From assembly GCA_020628425.1 (NCBI GenBank), contig JAHDEZ010000028.1, positions 1-34,506 of the forward strand: a stretch of DNA of 34,506 nt, written 5' to 3'. Below are positions 7,679-15,455 of the stretch, piece after piece (positions within the stretch are counted from its first letter, which is position 1; each line of letters opens with the position of its first letter). Source of the stretch: Hellea sp. Its GTDB lineage: Bacteria; Pseudomonadota; Alphaproteobacteria; Caulobacterales; Maricaulaceae. The position numbers were made by a program, and so were the translations under genes. The notes beneath the pieces are model-generated. The model was not told the DNA's origin. It searched no databases and saw only the letters and a program-made list of their open reading frames with translations.

Positions 7679-8727
7679 CCCCTTTTTTTGAAACTTATTC
7701 CACTTTCCTTCAGTCGTTGGTCAATTCTTTTCTGTAATTGCTCGTGCCTATCGGTTCGTTTTAGCTCATTAGCCCTGAAATGCTCCAATAGAGCCTGCCA
7801 TTCCTGATGTTGCTTTTCTACCTCAGCCCTTTTTGCGGCGTGAAAGATTTCATTCAACACTCTCAAGCCATCTTGGGAGTTCTTCGGAATGTAATGAATG
7901 TGTTTTTTTATGCGATCTCTGGCTTCCCGTATTGATCCTTTAATAGTGTCCATTGTCACGTTAAGCTCAGCGTAGTCGATTAATTTTTGGCGTAGTTCAT
8001 TGTGCCGATCAATTTTCTCACGGTGGCGCTTGGCCAAACCCTTATTTTTTGACCTTAAAATCTTCTCATCGAAGGGGACCTTCTTTATCACGCAATCCAA
8101 GCCACGATCTTCAATGATATGGCTCAGGATTTTCTCGGGACCGAGCCTTTTTAAACTGGAGTCTTTTTTGCGCATGCAATGTTCGATTATTGTGACCGCG
8201 CGAAGCCTTTTAAAGGCAACGGACTCGATTAATTCTCCTTTGGTTCGCGTGGGTTTGGTAAAGTGCTTGCGTTTATAGTTTAGCGCAGTTTCTTCCATCT
8301 TCTCAAATGCGAGCCTTTTACCTATTTTCGCCCATTGCACCTCTCTTTCCTCTACCGTTTCGGCCGGATGCCATCCGACTCCAGCGAACCGGACAAAAGC
8401 TTTCAATAGATGGTCCCAATCCTTGTAGAAATTTATTGCAGGATAAAAATTTGGGTGAGGCTTTAGATTACCAAGTATTTCCAAAACGAAATCATAAAAG
8501 AAGTCTTCTTCGAGCTCGCGAAACTCTGGTACTCTATGATGTCTTATAGGCTCTAAATCTTCTAACAGACCGCTTATTTCTAGATCCAGCCAATCATCTA
8601 CGGTTCTATTCTGTACCATTCGATAGCCTATTTCTTTTCTAAATGCCGCCCATGCATTTTCTAGATATCGCTCTGACCAGTTTCCATACATTGAAATAGC
8701 GAACTTATCCCCACCTTGATCATCCAT
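7669..8727 (-). CDS. Unknown charged protein coupled to the integrase
   Basis: A protein of 352 residues, not recognised. It is rich in Lys, Arg, Glu and His and almost wholly helical; from about residue 220 on it looks like a long coiled coil (K-N-K-G-L-A-K-R-H-R-E-K and E-V-E-K-Q-H-Q-E-W segments). There is no membrane segment or signal peptide. The start codon overlaps the integrase stop by 8 nt, so it should be translated from the integrase transcript. That position is unusual for a cargo gene and could mean a role in excision, transfer or control of integration. No catalytic motif was found. I would not assign a function. Confidence 0.6.
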   Translation of the reverse strand: MDDQGGDKFAISMYGNWSERYLENAWAAFRKEIGYRMVQNRTVDDWLDLEISGLLEDLEPIRHHRVPEFRELEEDFFYDFVLEILGNLKPHPNFYPAINFYKDWDHLLKAFVRFAGVGWHPAETVEEREVQWAKIGKRLAFEKMEETALNYKRKHFTKPTRTKGELIESVAFKRLRAVTIIEHCMRKKDSSLKRLGPEKILSHIIEDRGLDCVIKKVPFDEKILRSKNKGLAKRHREKIDRHNELRQKLIDYAELNVTMDTIKGSIREARDRIKKHIHYIPKNSQDGLRVLNEIFHAAKRAEVEKQHQEWQALLEHFRANELKRTDRHEQLQKRIDQRLKESGISFKKRGGD

Positions 8728-9985
8728 GAAGGCGGACCACTTCTCCAGATTGAATGTTGTGGCAATAGTCTGACCAAGATTGCATCAGGGCTCGACGCTT
8801 ATCGTGTGCAGTTTCACGCAAATAGGCCATTTCGGCATCGTCACCGATTTTGTGCGCCATCGCCATTTCAATAATCTCTCGCTGGAAATTCGTTTTAGAC
8901 GTAGCCCAAGTTTTGAATGATGCTCTAAACCCGTGAAGGGTTATGTGACCATAGCCCATACGAATAAGAAGAGCTCTTGGAGCGTTTTCGGATAACATCT
9001 TTCGCTTGTGTAAAAAGATGAGTCCTTTTCCGGATTTCTGTGCCTGTAAACAGATAATTTCCTGAGATCTTCTGCACAAAGGGACCGTGTGAACAATTTC
9101 ACTTTTCATTTTATCAGCCGGTACGGACCAAAGGCCCGATTTCAAATCAATATCCTCAAAACACGCTGAGCGTGCCTGTTTCGATCTGGCCGCCGTGAGA
9201 ATGGCAAACTCTGTGACTAATGCAGCTACCCCTTCTCTTTGACGGAGCTCAGTCATAAATGCCGGAACATCTGCATAAGGTAAGGCTGGATGATTGCGCT
9301 TGCTTTTGGCGGTGGGCTTTGGAGGCAGAATATTGTCCAAGTTCTTGACCCATGCCGCCGGATTGGGGCCCTCCCGCCAACCATATGCAATAGCATAAGA
9401 TAGTATGCGTTCTATTCGCCCCTGGGTTCTAGACGCGGTTTCGCGTTTACTGTTCCAAATTGGTCGCAAAACGCCAAGAACATCTTCTATTTCGACCTGA
9501 GAGACTTTTATGTTATGCAAAGGCTTGGCATAGCGTTCCATTGTCATTCGGAATTGTTGGCGGGACTTTTCATTTTTAAGACCCGTTGTCTTTCCATTCG
9601 GTAAAATTTTGAACTCTACTTTGTCATCATAATAACGTTCAAAACACTCTCTGAACGTCGGCTCCTTCAACTTTTCGGCAGATATATGAATTGGGTTCCT
9701 GCCATCGGCGACCATTTCGCGGCACTGCTGCGCTTTCTTTCGAGCATTAGCCAGCGATATAAGAGGATATGCCCCAAGCCCCTTTTCATACTTTATTTTA
9801 TTCCTTTTCCATACAAAGACCCATGACTTTCGCTCGTTCGGCTTCACATGCAGATACAATCCAGCGCCATCGCTATAACGAGCGGCACAAGTTTTTCCGG
9901 TCTTCTTGCTTATCGAGGGCTTGGCAGCCTTAGCAGCTTTCTCACTTAGCTTTTTTTCGGATCTAGGCATCGTATCGCTTTGCAT
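8720..9985 (-). CDS. P4-type tyrosine recombinase (integrase)
   Basis: A protein of 421 residues, the normal length for the family. N-terminal arm-binding DUF4102 domain (residues ~10-95, with Y-S-D-G-A-G-L-Y-L-H-V and K-G-L-G-A-Y-P-L-I-S-L-A-N-A-R), a SAM-like core-binding domain (~105-210) and the catalytic domain. The tetrad is visible: Arg267 (TAARSKQAR), His351 and Arg354 (HGFR), His378 (MAHKIG), and nucleophile Tyr388 (AYLR), so the enzyme looks active. It catalyses site-specific integration and excision of the element. Two 12-bp near-repeats of GTTCATACCTT (9987-10009) directly precede the ATG. The gene is next to the presumed attachment site at ~10,121. It marks the right end of the island. 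Confidence 0.93.
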   Translation of the reverse strand: MQSDTMPRSEKKLSEKAAKAAKPSISKKTGKTCAARYSDGAGLYLHVKPNERKSWVFVWKRNKIKYEKGLGAYPLISLANARKKAQQCREMVADGRNPIHISAEKLKEPTFRECFERYYDDKVEFKILPNGKTTGLKNEKSRQQFRMTMERYAKPLHNIKVSQVEIEDVLGVLRPIWNSKRETASRTQGRIERILSYAIAYGWREGPNPAAWVKNLDNILPPKPTAKSKRNHPALPYADVPAFMTELRQREGVAALVTEFAILTAARSKQARSACFEDIDLKSGLWSVPADKMKSEIVHTVPLCRRSQEIICLQAQKSGKGLIFLHKRKMLSENAPRALLIRMGYGHITLHGFRASFKTWATSKTNFQREIIEMAMAHKIGDDAEMAYLRETAHDKRRALMQSWSDYCHNIQSGEVVRLHG

Positions 9986-9986
9986 T

Positions 9987-10009
9987 GTTCATACCTTTGT
10001 TCATACCTT
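9987..10009. repeat. Direct repeat upstream of the integrase start
   Basis: GTTCATACCTT occurs at 9987-9997 and again at 9999-10009. On the minus strand it gives AAGG(T)ATGAACA twice, the second copy placing AAGG about 8 nt before the integrase ATG. It may be a duplicated ribosome-binding region or a binding site for integrase or AlpA. ATTCGCCT is similarly repeated at 10091 and 10101 and could be an arm-type site. Confidence 0.45.
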
Positions 10010-10120
10010 CAGTCGCGGTTACTGACAACCGTCTGCGAACAATAAAGAATGAAAAATGCTATTTTTTGTTATTTTATAGGGTTTTAGGTCATTCGCCTTT
10101 ATTCGCCTAAATACGAGTTA

Positions 10121-10140
10121 GGCGGGCTTCGTCTCCGCCA
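10121..10140 (+). other. Candidate attachment site: tRNA-Ser-like 3' end
   Basis: The 20 bases GGCGGGCTTCGTCTCCGCCA end in CGTCTCC-G-CCA, which matches a tRNA-Ser acceptor 3' strand, discriminator and CCA. No cloverleaf lies to the left, so this would be a displaced tRNA 3' end left by integration, with the intact tRNA beyond the left edge of the window. It lies about 135 nt from the integrase start. GGCGG and CCGCC can also pair as a small stem followed by ATTATTTTT, so a terminator is the alternative reading. The second copy needed to prove an att repeat is not in the window. Confidence 0.35.
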
Positions 10141-10187
10141 TTATTTTTGTGAGTTATATTTTGCCGTATATCGGCCAAGACTTATGT

Positions 10188-10280
10188 TTAAGATTGCTTG
10201 TTTTTGCGCCTTGTTTTGGACCATTCCCAATAGATCCATAGGCTAAAAGAAATCAGGAAAAAGAAAAACACTGAGACCAT
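10188..10280 (-). CDS. Possible 30-residue membrane microprotein
   Basis: ATG at 10280 is preceded by GGAG with 7-nt spacing. The 30-residue product has one hydrophobic helix (VSVFFFFLISFSLWIYW) and then a strongly basic tail (SKTRRKNKQS), a typical small inner-membrane protein with the C-terminus inside. It lies between the island end and the ada region with no partner gene. Only start site, hydrophobicity and stop support it. Function unknown. Confidence 0.35.
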   Translation of the reverse strand: MVSVFFFFLISFSLWIYWEWSKTRRKNKQS

Positions 10281-10350
10281 AACTTGCTCCGGCCCCAGAA
10301 AATTAACAAGCGAACCCCCTACGTTTTTGAATATGAACCTTAGCTAAATG

Positions 10351-10402
10351 TTAAGAAATTCTTACGCTAAAGAGAAAACCGCCTCTCGGGGGAGAGACGG
10401 TT
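10351..10402 (-). terminator. Hairpin with T-tract on the minus strand, no gene feeding it
   Basis: Arms at 10377-10387 and 10392-10402 pair over 11 positions with one mismatch around a GGGG loop. On the minus strand the stem is followed by TTTTCTCTTT, as in a rho-independent terminator. A second palindrome, TAAGAA-A-TTCTTA, lies at about 10351-10363. Upstream on the minus strand (10,403-10,620) no CDS is visible, so a small RNA ending here is possible. Another small stem (CCGC-TTTAAAT-GCGG) is at about 10410-10424 and a near-palindrome TGACAATATCGTCA at 10487-10500. Confidence 0.45.
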
Positions 10403-10620
10403 CTACGCCCCGCTTTAAATGCGGTTTAAGTCAGAGATACGCCTAGTTAACATCTGACCTGCGTTACAGAGCCGGATCGCGTTTTATGACAATATCGTCA
10501 GAAAATAAGGCCCCGTATTCACTGTTGCGCTATCAAAAGTCGATTTAGTTAAACAAGCAAGCCTTCGGTCAGCATTAGATGAGATGATGGATTTGGCATT
10601 AATCCTGCACAGTTTGGTTT

Positions 10621-10827
10621 ATGTTATTTATTGCGTGGATGATGAGCCTGCTGTCGGGATATATGGGCGTAACCTATCTGGTCAGTGCACCGCTGAGTAT
10701 TGCGGCTTTTGGCGGGTTTTATAGTATGGGTAGCTTCAAATTTGAACGTATGACACCATCCACCATTTTGGTGTTCCCGTTGTCAGTCCTATTTTTTATG
10801 TCTTTAGGCGCTTTGATCGCGGCCTAG
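10621..10827 (+). CDS. Small two-helix membrane protein, hypothetical
   Basis: A protein of 68 residues with two hydrophobic segments, about 1-32 and 48-67, separated by a short polar stretch (SFKFERMTPST). The frame is blocked by a TAA at 10600-10602, and the ATG at 10621 is the only usual start. There is no good ribosome-binding site, which lowers confidence. No family is recognised. The 480 nt upstream (10,141-10,620) hold only hairpins and a possible microprotein on the other strand. Confidence 0.4.
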   Translation: MLFIAWMMSLLSGYMGVTYLVSAPLSIAAFGGFYSMGSFKFERMTPSTILVFPLSVLFFMSLGALIAA

Positions 10828-10833
10828 ACGCAT

Positions 10834-10914
10834 TTAAGGTCTATCTTCATCACGGGGCTTGCGACCCGGTCCACCAACAACCTGCAAAATCTCTTCTTCG
10901 GTGAGCTCTCTCAT
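10834..10914 (-). CDS. 26-residue peptide resembling a double-glycine leader
   Basis: ATG at 10914 has AGGA 7-8 nt upstream. The product opens MRELTEEEILQVVGG and ends in a short polar tail, PGRKPRDEDRP. The first 15 residues match the pattern of double-glycine secretion leaders (R-E-L-T/S-x-E-E-h-x-x-V-x-G-G), which are normally cut after GG by a C39-peptidase ABC exporter. The tail of 11 residues is much shorter than a typical bacteriocin core. No exporter or modification gene is in the window. The ORF lies in a stretch otherwise without genes (10,828-11,075). Confidence 0.5.
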   Translation of the reverse strand: MRELTEEEILQVVGGPGRKPRDEDRP

Positions 10915-11075
10915 CGTGCATCCTATATTCTTATTTGTTTGTGTTGCCCGACGAAGTCGTCACCATGGGGATACCGATAAGAAATTTAGATTTGATTGAA
11001 AAATCGATTATTTACGTTAATTGGCATTAACCAGTAAGAATGCTTTAGCGACTATGTTTTAAACGAAGCTCTGTG

Positions 11076-12116
11076 TTAATAATGACTGGGTTGACCTTCA
11101 TGGGTCAAAAGCCAGCGCTTTTTATCCAGTCCGCCAGCATACCCACCCAACCCGCCCCCAGTGTTAATTACCCGGTGACAAGGGATGATTATGGCCAGTC
11201 CATTTTTAGCATTGGAACTAGCAACAGCCCGAAAGGCTTTGGCATTTCCGATAGCAACGGCTAGTTCTCCGTACGATCGCGTTTCTCCATATGGGATAGC
11301 AATTAGAGCATCCCAAACACGTCGCTGAAATTCAGTTCCTGTTGGTTTGAGCGGTAAGTCGAATTTGGTCAGAGCGCCGTTGAAATAGGCCTGGAGTTGA
11401 TCAGCTACTTTTTGGCTTATCTGAGTTTGTCCCGGTAAAATGGGTCTGTCATAAACTTTGATGAGTTTGTCCAATTGACCCTTCAGATTTTTGCGATTGG
11501 TAAATTCACTCAGATAAAGCGCGGTTTCGCTACAAATTGTGATCATTGGCCCGATAGGGCTGTCGACCCAATCGACGAATAAGGGGTCGCGACCGGCTTT
11601 ATTTGGCGGCGCTCCGAACGTTTTTGAATAAGCGTCGCGAAAGCCGCTGGAGCTTTCAAATCCACCTGCGAGTTGAGCTTCTATCACCGAGCCACCTTGT
11701 GCGATTTCGGCACGAGCTCGTGCAAGGTTGCGGCCTTTCACATAGGCAGAAAAACTCATGCCAAAGCGACTTTGAAATTGACGTCTGGCCGTCGATGGTT
11801 CGATCCCTCGTGCCAAGAGATCCTTTTCCGACCATTTCCGTCCCGGATCGTTTTCAACCAGATTAATAAGGTTTTTGATGAGCGTGCCAGCTTCGCCTGG
11901 CAGGTTCATAGGGTGGCAGCGTTTGCAGGGACGATACCCTGCTGTCAGAGCAGCCTTCGCAGATTCAAAAAACTCGCAATTTTCTGGGTGCGGAGTGCGC
12001 GCCGGACAACCGGGTCTACAGAAGATGCCGGTGGTTTTTACGGCCATATAAAACTGACCGGAATATTCGATATTCCGTGTTTGAAAGATTTCGTATTTTT
12101 TCTCGGTACTCAACAT
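11076..12116 (-). CDS. ada: Ada: bifunctional DNA methylphosphotriester/O6-methylguanine methyltransferase and regulator
   Basis: A protein of 346 residues, close to the 354 of E. coli Ada. The N-terminal Ada domain has the four zinc Cys: Cys33 (FCRPGC, the methyl acceptor from phosphotriesters), Cys37, Cys64 and Cys67 (PCKRC). An AraC-type helix-turn-helix follows (~85-175). Then comes the O6-alkylguanine-DNA alkyltransferase domain with R-R-V-W-D-A-L-I-A-I-P-Y-G-E and the active site I-I-P-C-H-R-V (Cys313). All acceptor residues are present, so both repair reactions and methylation-dependent activation are expected. The ATG at 12116 is divergent from the ribonuclease D gene, with about 115 nt between their preferred starts. 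Confidence 0.95.
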   Translation of the reverse strand: MLSTEKKYEIFQTRNIEYSGQFYMAVKTTGIFCRPGCPARTPHPENCEFFESAKAALTAGYRPCKRCHPMNLPGEAGTLIKNLINLVENDPGRKWSEKDLLARGIEPSTARRQFQSRFGMSFSAYVKGRNLARARAEIAQGGSVIEAQLAGGFESSSGFRDAYSKTFGAPPNKAGRDPLFVDWVDSPIGPMITICSETALYLSEFTNRKNLKGQLDKLIKVYDRPILPGQTQISQKVADQLQAYFNGALTKFDLPLKPTGTEFQRRVWDALIAIPYGETRSYGELAVAIGNAKAFRAVASSNAKNGLAIIIPCHRVINTGGGLGGYAGGLDKKRWLLTHEGQPSHY

Positions 12117-12231
12117 GACGAGACATGCTTATCACATCTTTCATAGCAATACCGCCGAAAATCAGGCATTGTTATCAAAAATCGGATTCGCTAGGAAATC
12201 CATTAGAGCGACGGGTAACAGAAAGACTATA

Positions 12232-12861
12232 ATGACCGTACATTTTCATAAAAACGACTTGCCGGCTGGAATTGACTTTGGAAAATCCGTTGCTGTGGAC
12301 ACAGAGACGCAAGGTTTATCTTTGGTTCGGGATAAATTGTGCCTGGTGCAGCTTTCTGCGGGAGACCGGGAAGCACATATCGTTCAGGTCAACCGAGACA
12401 CATTTGATGCACCTAATCTAAAGGCATTGCTTGCGGATCAGAATGTCACCAAAATTTTTCATTTTGCTCGATTTGATGTGGCGATAATCAAGCGGGATCT
12501 GGGTGTCGATTGTACTCCGGTATTTTGTACAAAAATCGCGTCAGGTCTTGTGCGGACCTATACAGATCGTCACGGTCTCAAAGATTTATGTCGAGAGCTT
12601 ATTAGCGTAGAATTATCCAAGCATCAGCAAAGCTCAGACTGGGCCAGTGATGAACTATCAGAAGCGCAGCTTGCCTATGCGGCGTCTGATGTTCTTTATC
12701 TGCATGAATTGAAAACGGTTCTGACCGGACGCCTCTTGCGGGAAGGTCGGTTGGAATTGGCAGAGGAATGTTTCAAGTTCCTGCCGACGCGAGCTGAGTT
12801 AGACTTGGCCGGTTGGGCCGATATTGACATATTTTCGCACTCAATGCGCCGCAAGGACTAA
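12232..12861 (+). CDS. rnd: Ribonuclease D-like 3'-5' exonuclease
   Basis: A protein of 209 residues from the ATG at 12232. The frame is open back to 12115, but that longer start would overlap ada and adds no conserved residues. DEDDy exonuclease motifs are visible: Exo I V-D-T-E-T-Q (Asp23, Glu25), Exo II F-H-F-A-R-F-D-V-A, and Exo III Y-A-A-S-D-V-L-Y-L. There is no HRDC domain, as in the short alphaproteobacterial form usually found upstream of lptC. Likely role: trimming of tRNA or other RNA 3' ends. It lies 92 nt before lptC. Confidence 0.9.
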   Translation: MTVHFHKNDLPAGIDFGKSVAVDTETQGLSLVRDKLCLVQLSAGDREAHIVQVNRDTFDAPNLKALLADQNVTKIFHFARFDVAIIKRDLGVDCTPVFCTKIASGLVRTYTDRHGLKDLCRELISVELSKHQQSSDWASDELSEAQLAYAASDVLYLHELKTVLTGRLLREGRLELAEECFKFLPTRAELDLAGWADIDIFSHSMRRKD

Positions 12862-12953
12862 AGCTCCCTTAAGCGGTTTGCGGATTAAGAATGGGTCATG
12901 TCCGGCTATTCCCTATCGCCTTTAGGCCCTAAATCCCCTATAGGCTTGGCGTG

Positions 12954-13595
12954 ATGACAACACAGCCACAGACAACGAGCGATTCTCAGACCCTTTGGGC
13001 CCCTCGGCGGACGCTGACGCTTGAAGCTGCGCGTGCGCATACCCGACGGATACGCGTGCTACGTCTTTTGCTGTTAATGGTAGCATCAAGCTGTATCGGT
13101 TTGTTAGTGTGGGAGTTTGTCAATCAGGAAAATATAGAAGTGGATGACGATGATCCCACGCAATCTGTCAAAATGGTCAACCCCCGATATAGTGGTCGGA
13201 CTGATGACGGACTGCCTTTTTATCTGACCGCTAAAGAAGCCGTACGGGCAACTGGCGATGATACCGAGGTTGAGTTGGTCGATCCGGTTATGGAGTTCTT
13301 CCGGGATGCCGGGACGGAAAAATCTGTCATAGTCGCTCGACGCGGCGTCTATGACGACGAACGCAAAATCCTGAATTTACGGATGGATGTAAATTTGAAA
13401 ACCGATGATGGTTATGATTGTGACACAAGTCATGCTCGTTTTTTTGCCAAATCCAAGAATATCGAGGGCGATGAACCTATTAGCTGCATAGGTGAATTTG
13501 GCAGTGTTAAAGGGAACGCATATGAGATATTGGACAATTACGAGACCTTTATTTTCAAGAACGGTATGAGTGCCGTTTTGGAGTCTGAAGAATGA
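12954..13595 (+). CDS. lptC: LPS export protein LptC
   Basis: A protein of 213 residues, with a GTG one codon earlier as an alternative start. It has a basic cytoplasmic N-terminus, one membrane segment at about 33-55 (LRLLLLMVASSCIGLLVW) and a periplasmic beta-jellyroll domain (T-A-K-E-A-V-R-A-T-G...). LptC accepts LPS from LptB2FG at the inner membrane and passes it to LptA. Identification rests on topology, length and position before two LptA genes and lptB, with a 4-nt ATGA overlap into lptA. Confidence 0.88.
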   Translation: MTTQPQTTSDSQTLWAPRRTLTLEAARAHTRRIRVLRLLLLMVASSCIGLLVWEFVNQENIEVDDDDPTQSVKMVNPRYSGRTDDGLPFYLTAKEAVRATGDDTEVELVDPVMEFFRDAGTEKSVIVARRGVYDDERKILNLRMDVNLKTDDGYDCDTSHARFFAKSKNIEGDEPISCIGEFGSVKGNAYEILDNYETFIFKNGMSAVLESEE

Positions 13596-14113
13596 AACAT
13601 GCACTGGCAATATTGGCAATAATCGCAGCAGCAGGCACGGCACAGGCACAAACCGCATTTGGTGACAGTGATGCACCGATTTTCGTCAAAGCTGAAAAAG
13701 CTACCTATAAAGGTAATGTGACCCTACTGCATAATAATGTAGATGTGCGCCAAGGCGACACCCATATTATGTCCGACCGCATGGAAATTTTCAGAGAACA
13801 AAAAGAACCGGAAGCAGGCGCACCAGAAGGTTCTGTATCTATGGGCGCTGTGACTAAAATTGTCGCCATTGGCAATTTTCGATATAAAACACCCGAGACT
13901 GTCGTCACAGGACAACAAGGGACATATTACCGAGATCGAAGAGTGATAGTGGTTACCGGAGACGTACGGGTCAATCAGGCTGGCTCCGCTAATTTTACGG
14001 GCGAAAAACTAATATATGATATAGATAAGAAACGGGTAAGGCTGGACAATAATTGCCGTGAAGGTGATAATTGCGATGGCGAAAGAATTACCTTTGGAAC
14101 CAATAACAGATAA
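13592..14113 (+). CDS. lptA: LPS transport periplasmic protein LptA (first copy)
   Basis: A protein of 173 residues with a clear signal peptide cut after A-Q-A (MKHALAILAIIAAAGTAQA-Q). It carries the OstA-like fold: K-A-T-Y-K-G-N-V-T-L-L-H-N-N-V-D-V-R-Q-G-D-T-H-I-M-S-D and G-E-K-L-I-Y-D. It forms the periplasmic bridge carrying LPS between membranes. Its start overlaps the lptC stop by 4 nt and its stop overlaps the second copy's ATG (TAATG), so the chain is translationally coupled. Confidence 0.9.
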   Translation: MKHALAILAIIAAAGTAQAQTAFGDSDAPIFVKAEKATYKGNVTLLHNNVDVRQGDTHIMSDRMEIFREQKEPEAGAPEGSVSMGAVTKIVAIGNFRYKTPETVVTGQQGTYYRDRRVIVVTGDVRVNQAGSANFTGEKLIYDIDKKRVRLDNNCREGDNCDGERITFGTNNR

Positions 14114-14661
14114 TGGGAAAAGCGTTCATGGGCATCCAGAAAAAAACTTTGAAAGTGGGCCTCATGGTCATGTCGGCATTTCTGAGTGTCAGCTCAGCAC
14201 AAGCACAATTTTCGCCTGACAGTGACGCACCAATACGTGGGGCGGCGGATAGTGCGGTATCCGAACCTGGTTTGACAATTTTTTCCGGGCAGGTGGATGT
14301 CAGGCAAGGCGACGTTCGTATTCTATCGGATACAATGCGGGTTTATTCATCGAGCGCGAACACGACAGAAGCCTTTGACGATGTGAGTAAAATTGAGGCT
14401 ATTGGTAATTTTTATTACCTCACACCTGATCAAGAAGTCCGCGGTCAGCAGGGGGTCTACGAACGTGCGACAGATTCCTTCACGGTTACGGGCGATGTCA
14501 TTCTTTTGCAAGGTGAAGACAATGTCGTGACCGGCGATACGCTTATCTATAATTTGACAAGCGGTGAAGCGCGAGTGGTTGGTTCTTGCAAGGGACGACG
14601 CTGCGGTCGAAAGGGGCGTGTGAGTATCCTCATCCGAAATACCGGTGCCAACCAAGGATAA
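14113..14661 (+). CDS. Second LptA/OstA-like periplasmic protein
   Basis: A protein of 182 residues with a signal peptide (MVMSAFLSVSSAQAQ). It repeats the LptA layout: F-S-G-Q-V-D-V-R-Q-G-D-V-R-I-L-S-D-T and G-D-T-L-I-Y-N-L-T-S-G-E-A-R-V-V-G. It shares the D-S-D-A-P-I element right after the signal peptide with the first copy, which points to tandem duplication. The tail ends in a Cys-containing basic stretch (CKGRRCGRKGR); the first copy has a Cys pair (NNCREGDNCDGER) at the matching place. It could form mixed LptA bridges or work on another lipid. It sits 15 nt before lptB. Confidence 0.85.
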   Translation: MGKAFMGIQKKTLKVGLMVMSAFLSVSSAQAQFSPDSDAPIRGAADSAVSEPGLTIFSGQVDVRQGDVRILSDTMRVYSSSANTTEAFDDVSKIEAIGNFYYLTPDQEVRGQQGVYERATDSFTVTGDVILLQGEDNVVTGDTLIYNLTSGEARVVGSCKGRRCGRKGRVSILIRNTGANQG

Positions 14662-14676
14662 TCAGTCAGGGATAAA

Positions 14677-15429
14677 ATGACCGGAACCGCCGAAGAAAAT
14701 CAACTGACCTATGAAGGTCTGGCCGCCAATAATATCGGAAAGTCTTATCGGGGACGTCAGGTCGTACGTGATATCACTCTTCGCGTTAATCGTGGTGAGG
14801 TCGTTGCTTTAATGGGGCCAAATGGGGCCGGCAAGACCACTAGTTTTTATATGATTATGGGACTGATCGAAGCTGACCAAGGTTCGATCACTTTGGATGG
14901 AGAGGATATTACAGCGCTTCCTATGTATCAGCGCGCAAGATTAGGTGTTGGATATCTTCCACAGGAACAAAGTATATTTCGCGGTCTAACCGTTGAAGAA
15001 AACATAAAGGCGGTTGTGCAGTTGACCGAAAAAAACCGCTCTAAATGGAATGAAAATGTAGAGGCGCTCCTGGATGAATTGAACATCGGCCATATCAAAA
15101 AGAGCCCAGCTTTGGCCTTATCTGGCGGGGAGCGACGGCGTGTGGAAATCGCCAGAGCTTTGGCATCACGGCCTAGTTTTATTTTGCTGGATGAACCGTT
15201 TACCGGGATCGACCCGATCGCGATAGCTGATATTTCCGAGCTCATTCTTTATCTCAAACAGCGCGGAATCGGAATTTTGATAACCGACCACCGGGTGCGC
15301 GAAACGCTAGATATTGTGGATCGCGCCTCGATCCTGTTTCAAGGTGAAGCTTTGTTCGAGGGAACGCCGGAAGAAATCCGTGCCAATAAAGATGTGCGCC
15401 GGGTGTATCTGGGCGAAAAATACGCCTAA
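14677..15429 (+). CDS. lptB: LPS export ABC ATPase LptB
   Basis: A protein of 250 residues. Walker A G-P-N-G-A-G-K-T-T (residues 47-55), Q-loop L-P-Q-E-Q-S-I-F-R-G, signature L-S-G-G-E-R-R-R-V-E-I-A-R-A-L-A, Walker B F-I-L-L-D-E-P-F-T-G-I-D, H-loop I-T-D-H-R-V. It powers extraction of LPS from the inner membrane with LptF and LptG, which are not in this window. The typical downstream rpoN is absent; mscL follows on the opposite strand. Confidence 0.95.
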   Translation: MTGTAEENQLTYEGLAANNIGKSYRGRQVVRDITLRVNRGEVVALMGPNGAGKTTSFYMIMGLIEADQGSITLDGEDITALPMYQRARLGVGYLPQEQSIFRGLTVEENIKAVVQLTEKNRSKWNENVEALLDELNIGHIKKSPALALSGGERRRVEIARALASRPSFILLDEPFTGIDPIAIADISELILYLKQRGIGILITDHRVRETLDIVDRASILFQGEALFEGTPEEIRANKDVRRVYLGEKYA

Positions 15430-15455
15430 CCCTAAAAATACGCCTACCAAAGCCA

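Noticed and set aside
10121..10510. Two-piece tmRNA gene near the island border
   Set aside because: A CCA-ended stem-like sequence and hairpins exist, but no tag-peptide frame or matching 5' acceptor strand could be found.
12115..12231. N-terminal extension of the ribonuclease D gene
   Set aside because: It overlaps the ada start, adds no conserved residues, and the ATG at 12232 fits the family length.
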